A stretch of DNA of 64,000 bases from Cupriavidus pinatubonensis (GTDB lineage Bacteria > Pseudomonadota > Gammaproteobacteria > Burkholderiales > Burkholderiaceae), in the NCBI RefSeq assembly GCF_019602855.1, contig NZ_CP080767.1, positions 1,426,001 to 1,490,000 on the forward strand, in the 5' to 3' direction. A program made the translations under genes and the position numbers. Positions 25,823 through 34,768 of the stretch are shown piece by piece. Position 1 is the first letter of the stretch; each line of letters opens with the position of its first letter. The notes beneath the pieces were generated by a model. It was given only the letters and a program-made list of their open reading frames with translations, did no database searches and was not told where the DNA came from.

Positions 25823-25847
25823 CAAAAAGCCCGCGATTGCGGGCTTT
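25823..25847 (-). terminator. Terminator of the initiator tRNA gene
   Basis: A perfect 9-bp stem AAAGCCCGC/GCGGGCTTT (25826-25834 and 25839-25847). On the minus strand it runs into a T tract, about 55 bases past the tRNA 3' end. Confidence 0.85.
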
Positions 25848-25902
25848 GCGATGAACTGCCAACGAAACGTTTGGCAGATCCGGTTCGACGTGTTGAGGCG
25901 TT

Positions 25903-25978
25903 TGGTTGCGGGGGCAGGACTTGAACCTGCGACCTTCGGGTTATGAGCCCGACGAGCTGCCAACTGCTCCACCCCGCG
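25903..25978 (-). tRNA. Initiator tRNA-fMet (CAT)
   Basis: A 76-nt cloverleaf on the minus strand with anticodon CAT in loop CTCATAA. It shows the initiator hallmarks: an unpaired C1 opposite A72, and three consecutive G-C pairs in the anticodon stem (GGG/CCC). The T arm GGTTCAAGTCC is normal and CCA is encoded. The D loop is one base shorter than in E. coli fMet tRNA (GAGCAGTTGGCAGCTC). A TTGCAA/TATAAT promoter and a terminator frame it, so it is a single-gene unit. Confidence 0.95.
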
Positions 25979-25993
25979 TCCGTCGAAGAAAAA

Positions 25994-26022
25994 ATTATAG
26001 GGCAACGGCTACCGCGTTGCAA
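25994..26022 (-). promoter_or_regulatory. Promoter of the initiator tRNA
   Basis: Minus-strand TTGCAA (26017-26022), a 17-bp spacer and a perfect TATAAT (25994-25999), followed by a T-rich start region. The expected start is only about 10 bases before the mature 5' end. Confidence 0.85.
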
Positions 26023-26099
26023 CACTTATGTGAAAAAAACTGCATTTGCGCGCCGAGCTGCCTTCCGTAACGATTAGACGGCGATGGCGCTGCCGAGGT

Positions 26100-26852
26100 T
26101 CAGCCTTCTGGGGACCTTTCGCTTGTGCGCTGCCACAGCGATGCGGCGAACTCAAAGCTGTCGCGTTGCTGCAGGTCGTCGCGTTGCCAGATTACGCGGT
26201 CACGGCGCACCGTCAGCATCCATGTGGTTGTGGCCAGCGGCAGCGGATGGTCAAACGCACGCGGCGTCATTACGGCGCCGCATGGGCCGTGCCCGGGATC
26301 GCGGACCGACGTATAGCGGATCAGGCCGATGCCGGCTTCGCGTGCGATGCGGCCGAAGGCCTGGCAGGCCTCGTGGCTATCCGGATCGGTCCATTGCGCG
26401 CTGTCGCGGTCGAACGGCGGCGTATCCAGAGCCACGCCTTCGGTGCGCACGCTCACCTGGAACAGTGTCTGGGCGCGGGCGTCGATGCGGGGCAGGGCGG
26501 GGCTGTCGTTGAGGAAGCGCCAGCGCCAGTAGCCAAGCTCGGCACAGGCGGTGCGGATTTCCTCGGCGCCATAGAACACACCGGGATCTTGCCCGGCGCG
26601 AAAGCGCGAGCCCCACGGCGATGGCGGGTAACGGAACGGCGTGAACAGCAGATAGTGCAGATGCCGGGCCTCCGCGGGCACGGCGGGCTTGCCGGCGTCG
26701 AGCACGGCTTCCAGCACGGCCTGCTCGTCGAGGCTGTCGACCAGCGGCATGGTCGAGACCACATGCTGGGCCTCTACCGCACGCCAGAGGGTGAGCGCGA
26801 ACGGCTGGCGCTCAGATGCGACCGCGGGTGGCGTCCAGGTAGTGAACGACAC
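26100..26852 (-). CDS. RES-domain toxin (NAD+-degrading type) of a RES/Xre pair
   Basis: A 250-aa RES-family protein. RES toxins studied so far deplete NAD+ with an Arg/Glu/Ser-containing active site. Visible landmarks are LWRAVEAQHVVSTMPLVDS (about residue 22), the core SRFRAGQDPGVFYGAEE (about 81), and the late IRYTSVRDPGHGP with its serine. This matches the longer RES subgroup that starts WR-x-VEAQH. The reading frame begins inside the last 41 bases of the antitoxin gene upstream, a common arrangement that couples translation. The frame is intact. I infer toxin function from family and partner; not every RES protein has been tested. Confidence 0.87.
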   Translation of the reverse strand: MSFTTWTPPAVASERQPFALTLWRAVEAQHVVSTMPLVDSLDEQAVLEAVLDAGKPAVPAEARHLHYLLFTPFRYPPSPWGSRFRAGQDPGVFYGAEEIRTACAELGYWRWRFLNDSPALPRIDARAQTLFQVSVRTEGVALDTPPFDRDSAQWTDPDSHEACQAFGRIAREAGIGLIRYTSVRDPGHGPCGAVMTPRAFDHPLPLATTTWMLTVRRDRVIWQRDDLQQRDSFEFAASLWQRTSERSPEG

Positions 26853-27201
26853 GAACGAGGCCTTCAGTAGTGCGGATCATTTCGAGAGGTTTGCCGCCAA
26901 GCGCGAGATTTTCGTTGGTCAGCCACAGCCGTGCCTGGTCGCCGTGCCCGAGGATGGCGTCAAGCGAGCGGAACAGCCGTACGAACAGCACGCCGAATTC
27001 CCACTCCTTGCGGTGCTTGTCGAGGATGTACAGGCCGGATGCCATGCGCGATACGGAGGCCGTGCTGATGCCCAGCACGCTGGCCACGATGGCCTGGCTG
27101 ATGCCGAGGAAGCTGGCCGCGCGCATGACGGCCTTGGTCAGCGTGGTGCCAGGGTCCGGACCGCTGGCGGGTTCTGCCTCCGGAATTCGCCTCGATTGCA
27201 T
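26812..27201 (-). CDS. Xre/MbcA/ParS-type antitoxin of the RES/Xre pair
   Basis: A 129-aa protein with an N-terminal helix-turn-helix (AASFLGISQAIVASVLGISTASVSRM, residues about 28-53, quoted here only by its ends AASFLG and ASVSRM) and a C-terminal DUF2384 toxin-binding domain containing RLWLTNENLALGGKPLEMI. Antitoxins of this type cap the RES active site and autorepress. GGAG lies upstream of the ATG at 27201. It precedes and overlaps the RES gene by 41 bases, the normal antitoxin-first order. Together they form a complete type II module next to the initiator tRNA gene. Confidence 0.87.
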   Translation of the reverse strand: MQSRRIPEAEPASGPDPGTTLTKAVMRAASFLGISQAIVASVLGISTASVSRMASGLYILDKHRKEWEFGVLFVRLFRSLDAILGHGDQARLWLTNENLALGGKPLEMIRTTEGLVRVVHYLDATRGRI

Positions 27202-27274
27202 CGCCGTTGCTCCTGTTTCTTGAGAAACATTATAGGCGAGTCATTTCAGAAGGGAAGTGCGAGATGCAAGGAAA

Positions 27275-27299
27275 CCGGCCCGCGAACCGCACGGGCCGG
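27275..27299 (-). terminator. Probable terminator of the boxCBA operon
   Basis: An 8-bp GC-only stem CCGGCCCG/CGGGCCGG with a 9-base loop, 25 bases past the boxA stop. On the minus strand it is followed by a short TTTCC run, so termination may be incomplete. Confidence 0.5.
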
Positions 27300-27324
27300 C
27301 GGGCATAGCCAGGCCAAAGAGGGG

Positions 27325-28578
27325 TCAGTAAGTCTCGATATGCAACCGGCCTTCGGCCTTCATGGTGGCCTCCAGTTCCGGCCACGACATGCCTGACGCG
27401 GCGCAGACATCGCCGAAGGCTGCCAGCACGCCTTCTTCCATCCCCTTCAGGCCGCAGATGTAGACATGGCCATGCGGATCGGACAGCAGGGCCGTCACGC
27501 CGGCCGACGCCTCGCGGATCGCGTCCTGCACATAGCGGCGTGGCACCTCGGCGTCGCGCGAGAACGCGAAATGGATGTCGAGGAAATCTTTCGGCAGCTT
27601 CAGCAGCGGGCCGAAGTACGGCAACTCCCGAGCATTGCGCGCACCGAAGAAAAGCATGCGACGCCCACCGAAGTGCTCCATGTTGCGCCGCATGCGCTCG
27701 GTCATCGCGCGCATGGGAGCCGAGCCCGTGCCGGTGCAGATCATCATGATGCTGGCTTCCCGGTGATTGGGCATTAGGAACGTAGTGCCGAACGGCCCGA
27801 CCACCTGCACGGTATCGCCCTTGGCCAGGTCGCACAGGAAGTTCGACGCCACGCCGCGCACCGGATTGCCGTCGTGGTCTTCCTCGACGCGTTTCACGGT
27901 CAGCGCAAGATTGTTGTAGCCAGGCCGTTCGCCGTCGCGCGGGCTGGCAACGGAGTACATGCGGATGTAGTGCGGCTTGCCGGCTGCGTCTGTGCCGGGC
28001 GGCACGATGCCGATGGCCTGTCCTTCCAGCACCGGGAAGAAATGCGTGCCGAAGTCCAGCACGATGTGGTGGATGTCGCTTGATGCATCCTCGGCGGTCA
28101 GCCTGTAGTTGCCAGCCACGGTAGCCGCCATGGGCGCCCGGACGCCGTGCAGGTTGACATACGGATGGGCTGCCGACCATGGCGCGCGCGCCGACGTGTG
28201 TCGGCTCGTTTCCACGGCTTGTACCGTTACACCGCCTTCTGCGGCAGCTGTGGCGGTGTCTGCGCGTAGGGCTTCGTCCGTGCCGGCTGCATCGAGTTCC
28301 GCTGCAGGCAGCGGTATCTCGGCCGGCAGTTCATCCCACAGCAGTTGCTCTTCGATCGGATAGGCCTGGCCCTTGAGCATGGTGCGCCAGTTGTCGATGG
28401 CGCCGGTCGGGCATGGCGAGAGGCAGGCGTTGCACGCGTTACAGACGTCGGCCTTCACCACATAGTTGCGCTCGTCATGGGTGATCGCGTCGATCGGACA
28501 CGTGTCTTCGCAGGTATTGCAGCGAATGCAGATTTCCGGATCGATCAGGTGCTGCTTGATCATTTCGGGGGCGCCCAT
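27325..28578 (-). CDS. boxA: Benzoyl-CoA 2,3-epoxidase reductase component BoxA
   Basis: A 417-aa cytoplasmic reductase that takes electrons from NADPH and supplies BoxB for oxygen-dependent epoxidation of benzoyl-CoA. The N-terminus holds two [4Fe-4S] ferredoxin motifs, [12 protein letters not shown] (about 17-28) and [12 protein letters not shown] (about 46-57). An acidic/Ala linker follows, then a ferredoxin-NADP reductase-like half with the FAD motif RMYSVASP, the NADPH-binding [12 protein letters not shown] and the terminal EGRLHIETY. Length and layout match BoxA. It is the last gene of the boxR-boxC-boxB-boxA row on the minus strand. Confidence 0.96.
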   Translation of the reverse strand: MGAPEMIKQHLIDPEICIRCNTCEDTCPIDAITHDERNYVVKADVCNACNACLSPCPTGAIDNWRTMLKGQAYPIEEQLLWDELPAEIPLPAAELDAAGTDEALRADTATAAAEGGVTVQAVETSRHTSARAPWSAAHPYVNLHGVRAPMAATVAGNYRLTAEDASSDIHHIVLDFGTHFFPVLEGQAIGIVPPGTDAAGKPHYIRMYSVASPRDGERPGYNNLALTVKRVEEDHDGNPVRGVASNFLCDLAKGDTVQVVGPFGTTFLMPNHREASIMMICTGTGSAPMRAMTERMRRNMEHFGGRRMLFFGARNARELPYFGPLLKLPKDFLDIHFAFSRDAEVPRRYVQDAIREASAGVTALLSDPHGHVYICGLKGMEEGVLAAFGDVCAASGMSWPELEATMKAEGRLHIETY

Positions 28579-28653
28579 GGTATGTCTCCATGTGGGGCGG
28601 GGCCGGCTTCGGCCCCGGGGCTACAGTCCTGTCTTTCTTGTGGTGGCGGTCAT

Positions 28654-30078
28654 TCAGTTGAAGCGCACGTACTCGAAATCCATTGGCTGGCGGTTGACGC
28701 CGACAGCGGGCGGCGCGATCCAGTTGGCGTACTTGCCAGGCTCCGTCACACGGCCCATCAGCGACGCGACATAGGCGCGGTCTTCTTCCGTGGCGAGCCA
28801 GTTGCGCTCGTTGGCTTGCCACTGTGCTTCGGTCAGGAGCTCGCCGGTCGGCGACACGTGCACATTGGAAAGCGTGCCAATCTTGCGATTGAACGCCTTG
28901 TGCGGGACCGTCAGCTTGAACGGGATGCCGTGCTTCTCGATCACCTTGTTCCAGCGCGCCACGCCGCCGATCGAATCGCGGATGTAGTCGTCGCGCAGCA
29001 CTTCATTGAGGGCATTGAGCATCGGCACTTCACGCTCGCCGAGCTGGCCGTCGCGCACTTCGAGCACGCGATAGACGTCGCTCTTGAGCACGTGGTCATC
29101 GGTACGCTTGCCTTCCTCGAAGCGGCCCTTGAGCCCGGCGCTGTAGAACGTGGCGGCGTTGGACGACTGGTCCGCGCCGAACAGGTCGATGGTGACGCTG
29201 TAGTGGAAGTTCAGGTAGCGCTGGATGGTCTCCAGGTCGATCACGCCGGCAGCGCGCACATCGGCCGGGTCACGGATGTCACGCTCGCGCATTACTTCAC
29301 AAGTCCGCTGGATCACGCGCGACACGCCCGATTCGCCGACGAACATGTGGTGCGCTTCCTCGGTGAGCATGAAGCGCGTGGTGCGCGCGAGCGGATCGAA
29401 GCCTGATTCGGCCAGCGCGCAGAGTTGGAACTTGCCGTCGCGGTCGGTGAAGTACGTGAACATGAAGAACGACAGCCAGTCCGGCGTGCGTTCGTTGAAT
29501 GCCCCCAGGATGCGCGGATTGTCCTGATCGCCGGAGCGGCGATCGAGCAGCGCCTCGGCTTCCTCACGCCCGTCGCGGCCGAAATAGCGGTGCAGCAGAT
29601 ACACCATGGCCCACAGATGGCGGCCTTCCTCCACGTTCACCTGGAACAGGTTGCGCAGGTCATACAGGCTCGGTGCAGTCAGGCCAAGGTGCCGCTGCTG
29701 TTCAACCGATGCCGGCTCTGTATCGCCCTGCGTGACGATGATGCGACGCAGGTTGGCGCGATGTTCCCCCGGCACGTCCTGCCACGCGGCTTCGCCCTTG
29801 TGCTCGCCGAAATGGATCTGGCGCGCCGGATCGGCGGGCTGCAGGAAGATGCCCCAGCGGTAATCCGGCATCTTTACGTGCTCGAAATGCGCCCAGCCCG
29901 ACGGGTCGACCGACACAGCCGTGCGCAGGTACACGTCAAAGTTGTGCGAGCCCTCCGGCCCCATGTCGCGCCACCAGTCCAGGAACGCCGGCTGCCAGTG
30001 CTCCAGTGCGCGCTGCAGCGCGCGGTCGTCCGCCAGGTTGACGTTGTTCGGGATCTTCTGGCTGTAGTCGATGCTCAC
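28654..30078 (-). CDS. boxB: Benzoyl-CoA 2,3-epoxidase oxygenase component BoxB
   Basis: A 474-aa di-iron oxygenase that epoxidises benzoyl-CoA at the 2,3 position with electrons from BoxA. The iron-ligand regions are NVEEGRHLWAMVYLLHRYFG (about residue 146) and TEEAHHMFVGESG (about 240). The start codon is GTG at 30078 (MSIDYSQKIPNNV), preceded by GGAGACA. It is 29 bp downstream of boxC and 75 bp upstream of boxA. Length is normal and the frame is unbroken. Confidence 0.97.
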   Translation of the reverse strand: MSIDYSQKIPNNVNLADDRALQRALEHWQPAFLDWWRDMGPEGSHNFDVYLRTAVSVDPSGWAHFEHVKMPDYRWGIFLQPADPARQIHFGEHKGEAAWQDVPGEHRANLRRIIVTQGDTEPASVEQQRHLGLTAPSLYDLRNLFQVNVEEGRHLWAMVYLLHRYFGRDGREEAEALLDRRSGDQDNPRILGAFNERTPDWLSFFMFTYFTDRDGKFQLCALAESGFDPLARTTRFMLTEEAHHMFVGESGVSRVIQRTCEVMRERDIRDPADVRAAGVIDLETIQRYLNFHYSVTIDLFGADQSSNAATFYSAGLKGRFEEGKRTDDHVLKSDVYRVLEVRDGQLGEREVPMLNALNEVLRDDYIRDSIGGVARWNKVIEKHGIPFKLTVPHKAFNRKIGTLSNVHVSPTGELLTEAQWQANERNWLATEEDRAYVASLMGRVTEPGKYANWIAPPAVGVNRQPMDFEYVRFN

Positions 30079-30107
30079 GGCGTGTCTCCTTGCAGGTCGT
30101 TATGGCG

Positions 30108-31790
30108 TCAGACGCGGTTCCAGTCGAAACGGGGCTTGTTCCCGCTCCCGAAAACCTTGAGCGCGCCATTCTCGCCCACCGCGTTGGGGCGGTTGAAGAT
30201 CCAGTTCTGCCAGGCCGTCAGGCGTCCGAAGATCCGGGTTTCCATGGTTTCGCCCGGGCCGAAGCGCAGGTTCGCTTCCAGGCCGGTGAGTGCATCGGGG
30301 GACAGGCTGGCGCGCTCCTCCACAGCGATGCGGATCTCGTCTTCCCAGTCCATATCGTCGGGCGCGGCGGTAATCAGGCTCAGTGAATCGGCGCTCAGTG
30401 CATCGAGCGGCTGGCCGATGTGTTCACGTGCTGCGGTAATGGCGGCTTCGTCCCCATAGAAGCGCGCGGCCAGCCGTGACAGCCCATTGGGCATCGGGTA
30501 GCGGCCGAAGTTGGCTTCGCTGAGGAAGACGCGCGGCGCATCGTCAGGTGCGTCGGGCAGATGCAGCATGTAGCTGCGATCCGCCGCCAGTGCCAGTTCC
30601 AGCAGCGTGCCGGCGAAGCACGAGTCCTGCTCGATCAGCGCGAACAGGCTGCGCGACGACACATCGAGCCGCGCAAGCGTACGGCGCAGCATGCCGATCG
30701 TTTCGCGCACGAACCAATGGCTGGCGTGCGCTTCCATCAGCGCATCGGCGGCCAGGACGGCTGCCGCGTCACCGTCAGTCTTCATGATCCACATGCCGAT
30801 ATCGAGATGGTTCGTGCGCAGCGTCAGGATCGCGTCATCCAGTTCGCGCGCCATCTTGAGCGGCCACCATTGCGCGCCCGCCGAGACAACGCCCGCGAGG
30901 TCCGTGGGCTGGTGTCGGTCGGGGCCGAATACGGTGATCGTGGCCTTGCGCGCGGCGCGGTCGAAATGGACGCGCACCGTGTCATAGCGGTAGCCGTCTT
31001 CCTCGACGGTGCGCGACAGCGGGGTCAGTTCGATGCCGTGGTGGTTCTGCGGGCGATCGCTGGTGGCGGCCAGCGCGGCCGCGCGCTCGGCAATGTATTC
31101 GGTAAAGCGCGCGGGTTTGACCACGTCGTCGACGAGCTTCCAGTCCTTGGCGCGCTGTCCGCGCACGCCTTCGGTCGTGGTGCAGAAAATGTCGGCATGG
31201 TCGCGACGCACGCGTCGCTTGTCCGTCACGCGGGTCAGGCCGCCGGTGCCGGGAAGCACACCGAGCAGTGGCACTTCCGGCAGGCTCACGGCCGAAGAGC
31301 GATCGTCGACCAGCACGATTTCGTCGCAGGCCAGGGCGAGTTCATAGCCGCCGCCGGCTGTGGTGCCGTTGCACGCCGCGATGAACTTGAGGCCCGAATG
31401 GCGGCTGGCGTCTTCGATGCCGTTGCGCGTCTCGTTGGTGAACTTGCAGAAGTTCACCTTCCACGCGTGCGTCGACTGGCCGAGCATGAAGATATTGGCG
31501 CCCGAGCAGAAGATGCGGTCGCGTGCGCTGGTCATCACCACCGTGCGCACCTCCGGGTGCTCGAAACGGATGCGCTGCAGGGCGTCGTGCAGTTCGATGT
31601 CGACGCCGAGGTCATAGGAGTTCAGCTTCAGCGTGTAGCCCGGCCGCAGGCCGCCTTCTTCGTCGACATCCATCGCCAGCGTGGCGACCGGGCCGTCAAA
31701 TGTGAGCTTCCAGTGGCGGTATTGCTCGGGGTGGCGTTCGAACGTGACGGGTTCAGCGGCTTGAGTGGGGGCGGTGGCCGGCGCGGACAT
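30108..31790 (-). CDS. boxC: Benzoyl-CoA-dihydrodiol lyase BoxC
   Basis: A 560-aa crotonase-superfamily enzyme that hydrolytically opens the ring of the 2,3-epoxide to 3,4-dehydroadipyl-CoA semialdehyde and formate. Crotonase features include the oxyanion-hole segment FCSGANIFMLGQ near residue 112 and CNGTTAGGGYELALACDEI near 165. The second half (TLRTNHLDIGMWIM, ERASLSPDALTGLEANLRFG) is typical of BoxC. AAGGAG precedes the ATG. A TTGCAC/TATATT promoter and BoxR-like motifs lie just upstream, so boxCBA probably has its own promoter separate from boxR. Confidence 0.97.
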   Translation of the reverse strand: MSAPATAPTQAAEPVTFERHPEQYRHWKLTFDGPVATLAMDVDEEGGLRPGYTLKLNSYDLGVDIELHDALQRIRFEHPEVRTVVMTSARDRIFCSGANIFMLGQSTHAWKVNFCKFTNETRNGIEDASRHSGLKFIAACNGTTAGGGYELALACDEIVLVDDRSSAVSLPEVPLLGVLPGTGGLTRVTDKRRVRRDHADIFCTTTEGVRGQRAKDWKLVDDVVKPARFTEYIAERAAALAATSDRPQNHHGIELTPLSRTVEEDGYRYDTVRVHFDRAARKATITVFGPDRHQPTDLAGVVSAGAQWWPLKMARELDDAILTLRTNHLDIGMWIMKTDGDAAAVLAADALMEAHASHWFVRETIGMLRRTLARLDVSSRSLFALIEQDSCFAGTLLELALAADRSYMLHLPDAPDDAPRVFLSEANFGRYPMPNGLSRLAARFYGDEAAITAAREHIGQPLDALSADSLSLITAAPDDMDWEDEIRIAVEERASLSPDALTGLEANLRFGPGETMETRIFGRLTAWQNWIFNRPNAVGENGALKVFGSGNKPRFDWNRV

Positions 31791-31803
31791 GGCTGTCTCC
31801 TTA

Positions 31804-31863
31804 ATGCACTATAGTGCCTTGCGGCTTTCGATGAAATATAGTGCATGGTGACGGAGGGTGCAA
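31804..31863 (-). promoter_or_regulatory. boxC promoter with TGCACTATA operator motifs
   Basis: Minus-strand -35 TTGCAC (31858-31863), a 17-bp spacer and -10 TATATT (31835-31840). An ATATAGTGCAT element (31836-31846, plus strand) covers the -10. A near-perfect 14-bp palindrome TGCACTATAGTGCC (31804-31817) lies between the start point and the ribosome-binding site. BoxR of Azoarcus is known to bind TGCA-containing operators and to release them with benzoyl-CoA. Confidence 0.7.
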
Positions 31864-31898
31864 TACCTTTCTGCACGCCGTGCCGAGGGCGCCCGAAG

Positions 31899-32828
31899 TC
31901 AGGCCGTGACGTGGGAAATCTGGGCGCGCAGGGCCTGCAGCGAAGTGTGGGCGTCCTGGCCGCTGGTATCGAGTGCGAGGTCGGCGCGGGCATACAGCGG
32001 CGTGCGCGCCTGCAGAATACGGCGCAGGTCCGTCATGGCTTCGCGATTGCCTTGCATGGGGCGCATGTCGCCCTGTGCGACCACCCGGGCCATGTGTTCC
32101 TCGGGCGATGTCTTGACCCACACCGTATAGCAGCGCGACAGCAGCAGGTTGAAGGTGCCCGGTTCGGAGACGAGGCTGCCGGGTGTAGCGAGGACCATGT
32201 TGTCGTGCTCGCGCAGTACGCGTTCGAGCGCGCGCATCTCGTAGCGTCGATAAGCAGCCTGGCCATAGAGCGAGTGAATCTCGGAAAGGCTTGCGCCCGC
32301 TTCTTGTTCGATCACATTGTTGAGTTCGACGAACGGCATGTCCTCAGCCGCCGCCAGGGCGCGGCCCAACGTCGATTTGCCCGCGCCGCGCAAGCCGATC
32401 AGCGCAATGCGGCGATGCCGCGCATCGCGCGATTCCGCGGGTGCCAGCGCATGGCGGCAGGCATCGCGCACGCGTGCAAGGTCGCCCGTTGGCAATTGCG
32501 CGAGCCACTGCACGAGCTGCGCGAACTCGGTTACCTGCTGGCCATTCAGGCCGTCCACTTCCGCCAGCACGACCGGCAACGGCACATCGAGCGCGCGCGC
32601 CACCTGGCGCAGCAGCAGCACCGAGGCATTACCCGTACCAGTCTCCAGGTTGGCCAGGTAGCGTTCCGAAACGTTGGCGCCGCGCGCCAGGTCCTTGCGC
32701 GACATGCCGCGTGCCGCGCGCAGCGAGCGGATACGTTCCCCCAACTGCGTGAGATAGGGGTCGCGTTCGCCGTTGGCGCCGCCGGCGGTGGCATCGGGCG
32801 GGGAGTGCGGTTCGGGGTCTCGGCGCAT
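31899..32828 (-). CDS. boxR: BoxR transcriptional regulator (Xre HTH fused to shikimate-kinase-like domain)
   Basis: A 309-aa regulator with two parts. The N-terminal HTH (residues about 28-85) shows GERIRSLRAARGMSRKDLA and ANVSERYLANLETG. The C-terminal domain (about 135-300) resembles shikimate kinase, with P-loop GLRGAGKST and the FVELNNVIEQEAG region; in BoxR this domain binds benzoyl-CoA. I chose ATG 32828; the much longer frame upstream crosses the promoter region. It is transcribed with boxCBA and diverges from bclA. It is expected to repress both sides until benzoyl-CoA accumulates. Confidence 0.95.
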   Translation of the reverse strand: MRRDPEPHSPPDATAGGANGERDPYLTQLGERIRSLRAARGMSRKDLARGANVSERYLANLETGTGNASVLLLRQVARALDVPLPVVLAEVDGLNGQQVTEFAQLVQWLAQLPTGDLARVRDACRHALAPAESRDARHRRIALIGLRGAGKSTLGRALAAAEDMPFVELNNVIEQEAGASLSEIHSLYGQAAYRRYEMRALERVLREHDNMVLATPGSLVSEPGTFNLLLSRCYTVWVKTSPEEHMARVVAQGDMRPMQGNREAMTDLRRILQARTPLYARADLALDTSGQDAHTSLQALRAQISHVTA

Positions 32829-32942
32829 GGCGGACAGGTGTATCGGGCGATTCAGGCGGTTGGGCCGGCCTTTGTGCAGTATCCGGCGGAAAGGGAGGCG
32901 AATTATAAGGGAGCCCTGCGGGGCGATTGCCCGCACGGTGTC

Positions 32943-32992
32943 ATATAGTGCATCTACTAACTTGCATGATAGGCGATATGAAATAAAATGCA
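32943..32992. promoter_or_regulatory. bclA promoter with BoxR-like motifs, boxR/bclA divergent region
   Basis: Plus-strand TTGCAT (32962-32967), a 16-bp spacer and TAAAAT (32984-32989) fit a bclA promoter. TGCA occurs at 32949-32952, 32963-32966 (inside the -35) and 32989-32992 (touching the -10). The 11-mer ATATAGTGCAT at 32943-32953 is identical to the one at the boxC promoter. BoxR repression of both promoters is the likely reason. Confidence 0.65.
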
Positions 32993-33106
32993 TCAACAAG
33001 CCGATGCGATCGCCTTTACGCACCGGCATCCAAGAGCGACCGGCCTGACGCCGCCGCGCTGCCGGTTTTTTCTGCCGGAGGCGCTGCGACCCCAAGGAGT
33101 GGAGAC

Positions 33107-34768
33107 ATGACGCCCCCCAATACCCCTGCCGGTTCGCCGGCGGGTGCTTCGCTTTCGTCCGGAACTGCCGAATCCGATATCACCGCGCTGCCCGCCCGGT
33201 ACAACGCTGCCGCCGACTTGCTGGGGCGCAACCTCGCGGCGGGTCGCGGCGACAAAGTTGCCTATGTCGACGACAAGGTCTCGCTAACTTTCTCTGAACT
33301 CGATGCGCGCGCTCGCCGCTTTGCCGCGGCGCTGCATGACGCCGGTTTCCGGCGCGAGGAACGTCTGCTGCTGTGCGCGTTCGATACCGTCGACTTTCCA
33401 ACCGTATTCCTCGGCTGCCTGCTTGCGGGCGTGGTGCCGGTCGCGGTGAATACGCTGCTCACGGCCGACGACTACGCGTACATGCTCCAGCACAGTGGTG
33501 CGCGTGCCGTGGTGGTGTCTGAGGCGCTGCTTCCCCTCATGAAGACCGCGGTCGCCAGCAGCGGCCTGTCGCCGGTGGTCATTCAGGCAGCCCCGTACAA
33601 GGATGCGGCGCCAAGCTGCAGTGTGGAGGCAGTGATCTCGCGCACGCGCTCGGCGGCGCCGGTGGTCGACACCGGGCCGGACGACATGGCGTTCTGGCTC
33701 TATTCGTCGGGCTCGACGGGCCGCCCCAAGGGCACTGTGCATACGCACGGCAACCTCTTCCATACCGCTGACCTGTACGCGCGGCGCGTGCTCGGCATGC
33801 GTGAAGACGATGTGGTGTTCTCGGCGGCGAAGCTGTTCTTTGCCTATGGACTCGGCAATGCGCTGACGTTTCCGCTGTTCGTGGGCGCCACCACAGTGCT
33901 GATGGCGGAACGGCCCACGCCGGCCGCGGTGTTCCGGCGGCTGTGCGAGCATCGTCCCACTGTGTTCTGCGGTGTGCCGACGCTGTTTGCAGGCATGCTC
34001 GCCTCGCCCGAACTGCCACCGCGCAGCGACGTGGCAATGCGCGTCTGCACCTCGGCTGGCGAGGCCTTGCCGAGGGATATCGGCGAACGGTTCTTCGCCC
34101 ATTTCGGCTGCGACATTCTTGATGGCATCGGCTCTACCGAAATGCTGCACATCTTCCTGTCGAACCGGCCCGGCGACGTACGCTATGGCACGACGGGCAA
34201 GCCGGTGCCCGGCTATGAACTGAAGCTGCTCGACGAGCTTGGCGAACCCAGCAAGCCAGGCGAGATCGGAGACCTGTACATCAAAGGGCCATCGGCCGCG
34301 CTGATGTACTGGTGCAATCGCGACAAGACCCGCGACACCTTCGTCGGCGCATGGACGCGCAGTGGCGACAAGTACCTGCAGGATGCGGACGGGTACTACA
34401 TCTACGCCGGGCGCAGCGATGACATGCTCAAAGTGGGCGGCATCTATGTCTCGCCGTTCGAGGTCGAGGCCGCGCTCGCACTGCACCCGTCCGTGCTTGA
34501 GGCTGCGGTGATCGGCGTGGTCGATGCCGACGAACTCGTCAAGCCGAAAGCCTTCGTCGTAATGCGTCCGGGACAGCAGTGGCACGCGGGCATGGCTGCC
34601 GAGTTGCAGGCCTTCGTCAAGTCACGACTTGCGCCGTACAAGTATCCACGGCAGATCGAGTGCGTGGAGGAATTGCCGAAGACCGCTACGGGCAAGATTC
34701 AGCGCTTCCGCCTGCGCCAGCGCGAGGAAGCAGCGCGTGCGGCCGCAACGGCCCACGCCGATGCCTGA
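33107..34768 (+). CDS. bclA: Benzoate-CoA ligase
   Basis: A 553-aa AMP-forming acyl-CoA synthetase that activates benzoate with ATP and CoA, the entry step of the box pathway. The ATP-binding loop is YSSGSTGRPKG (about residue 204), followed by the A5-type motif GIGSTEML, the hinge region GRSDDMLKVGG and the catalytic C-terminal lysine Lys530 in TATGKIQR. Substrate-pocket sequence around KLFFAYGLGNALTFPLFVG is like that of benzoate-CoA ligases. AAGGAG precedes the ATG. It diverges from boxR and overlaps the alpha/beta hydrolase gene by 8 bases. Some members also accept substituted benzoates. Confidence 0.95.
   Translation: MTPPNTPAGSPAGASLSSGTAESDITALPARYNAAADLLGRNLAAGRGDKVAYVDDKVSLTFSELDARARRFAAALHDAGFRREERLLLCAFDTVDFPTVFLGCLLAGVVPVAVNTLLTADDYAYMLQHSGARAVVVSEALLPLMKTAVASSGLSPVVIQAAPYKDAAPSCSVEAVISRTRSAAPVVDTGPDDMAFWLYSSGSTGRPKGTVHTHGNLFHTADLYARRVLGMREDDVVFSAAKLFFAYGLGNALTFPLFVGATTVLMAERPTPAAVFRRLCEHRPTVFCGVPTLFAGMLASPELPPRSDVAMRVCTSAGEALPRDIGERFFAHFGCDILDGIGSTEMLHIFLSNRPGDVRYGTTGKPVPGYELKLLDELGEPSKPGEIGDLYIKGPSAALMYWCNRDKTRDTFVGAWTRSGDKYLQDADGYYIYAGRSDDMLKVGGIYVSPFEVEAALALHPSVLEAAVIGVVDADELVKPKAFVVMRPGQQWHAGMAAELQAFVKSRLAPYKYPRQIECVEELPKTATGKIQRFRLRQREEAARAAATAHADA

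Noticed and set aside
25903..27201. Genomic island border at the tRNA-fMet gene
   Set aside because: No integrase gene, no direct repeat of the tRNA 3' end and no composition break were seen. The RES/Xre pair alone does not justify calling an island.
31901..33095. Longer BoxR starting at 33095
   Set aside because: The upstream 89 codons cross the boxR/bclA promoter and the repeated operator motif and have no helix-turn-helix content. The ATG at 32828 fits the family length.
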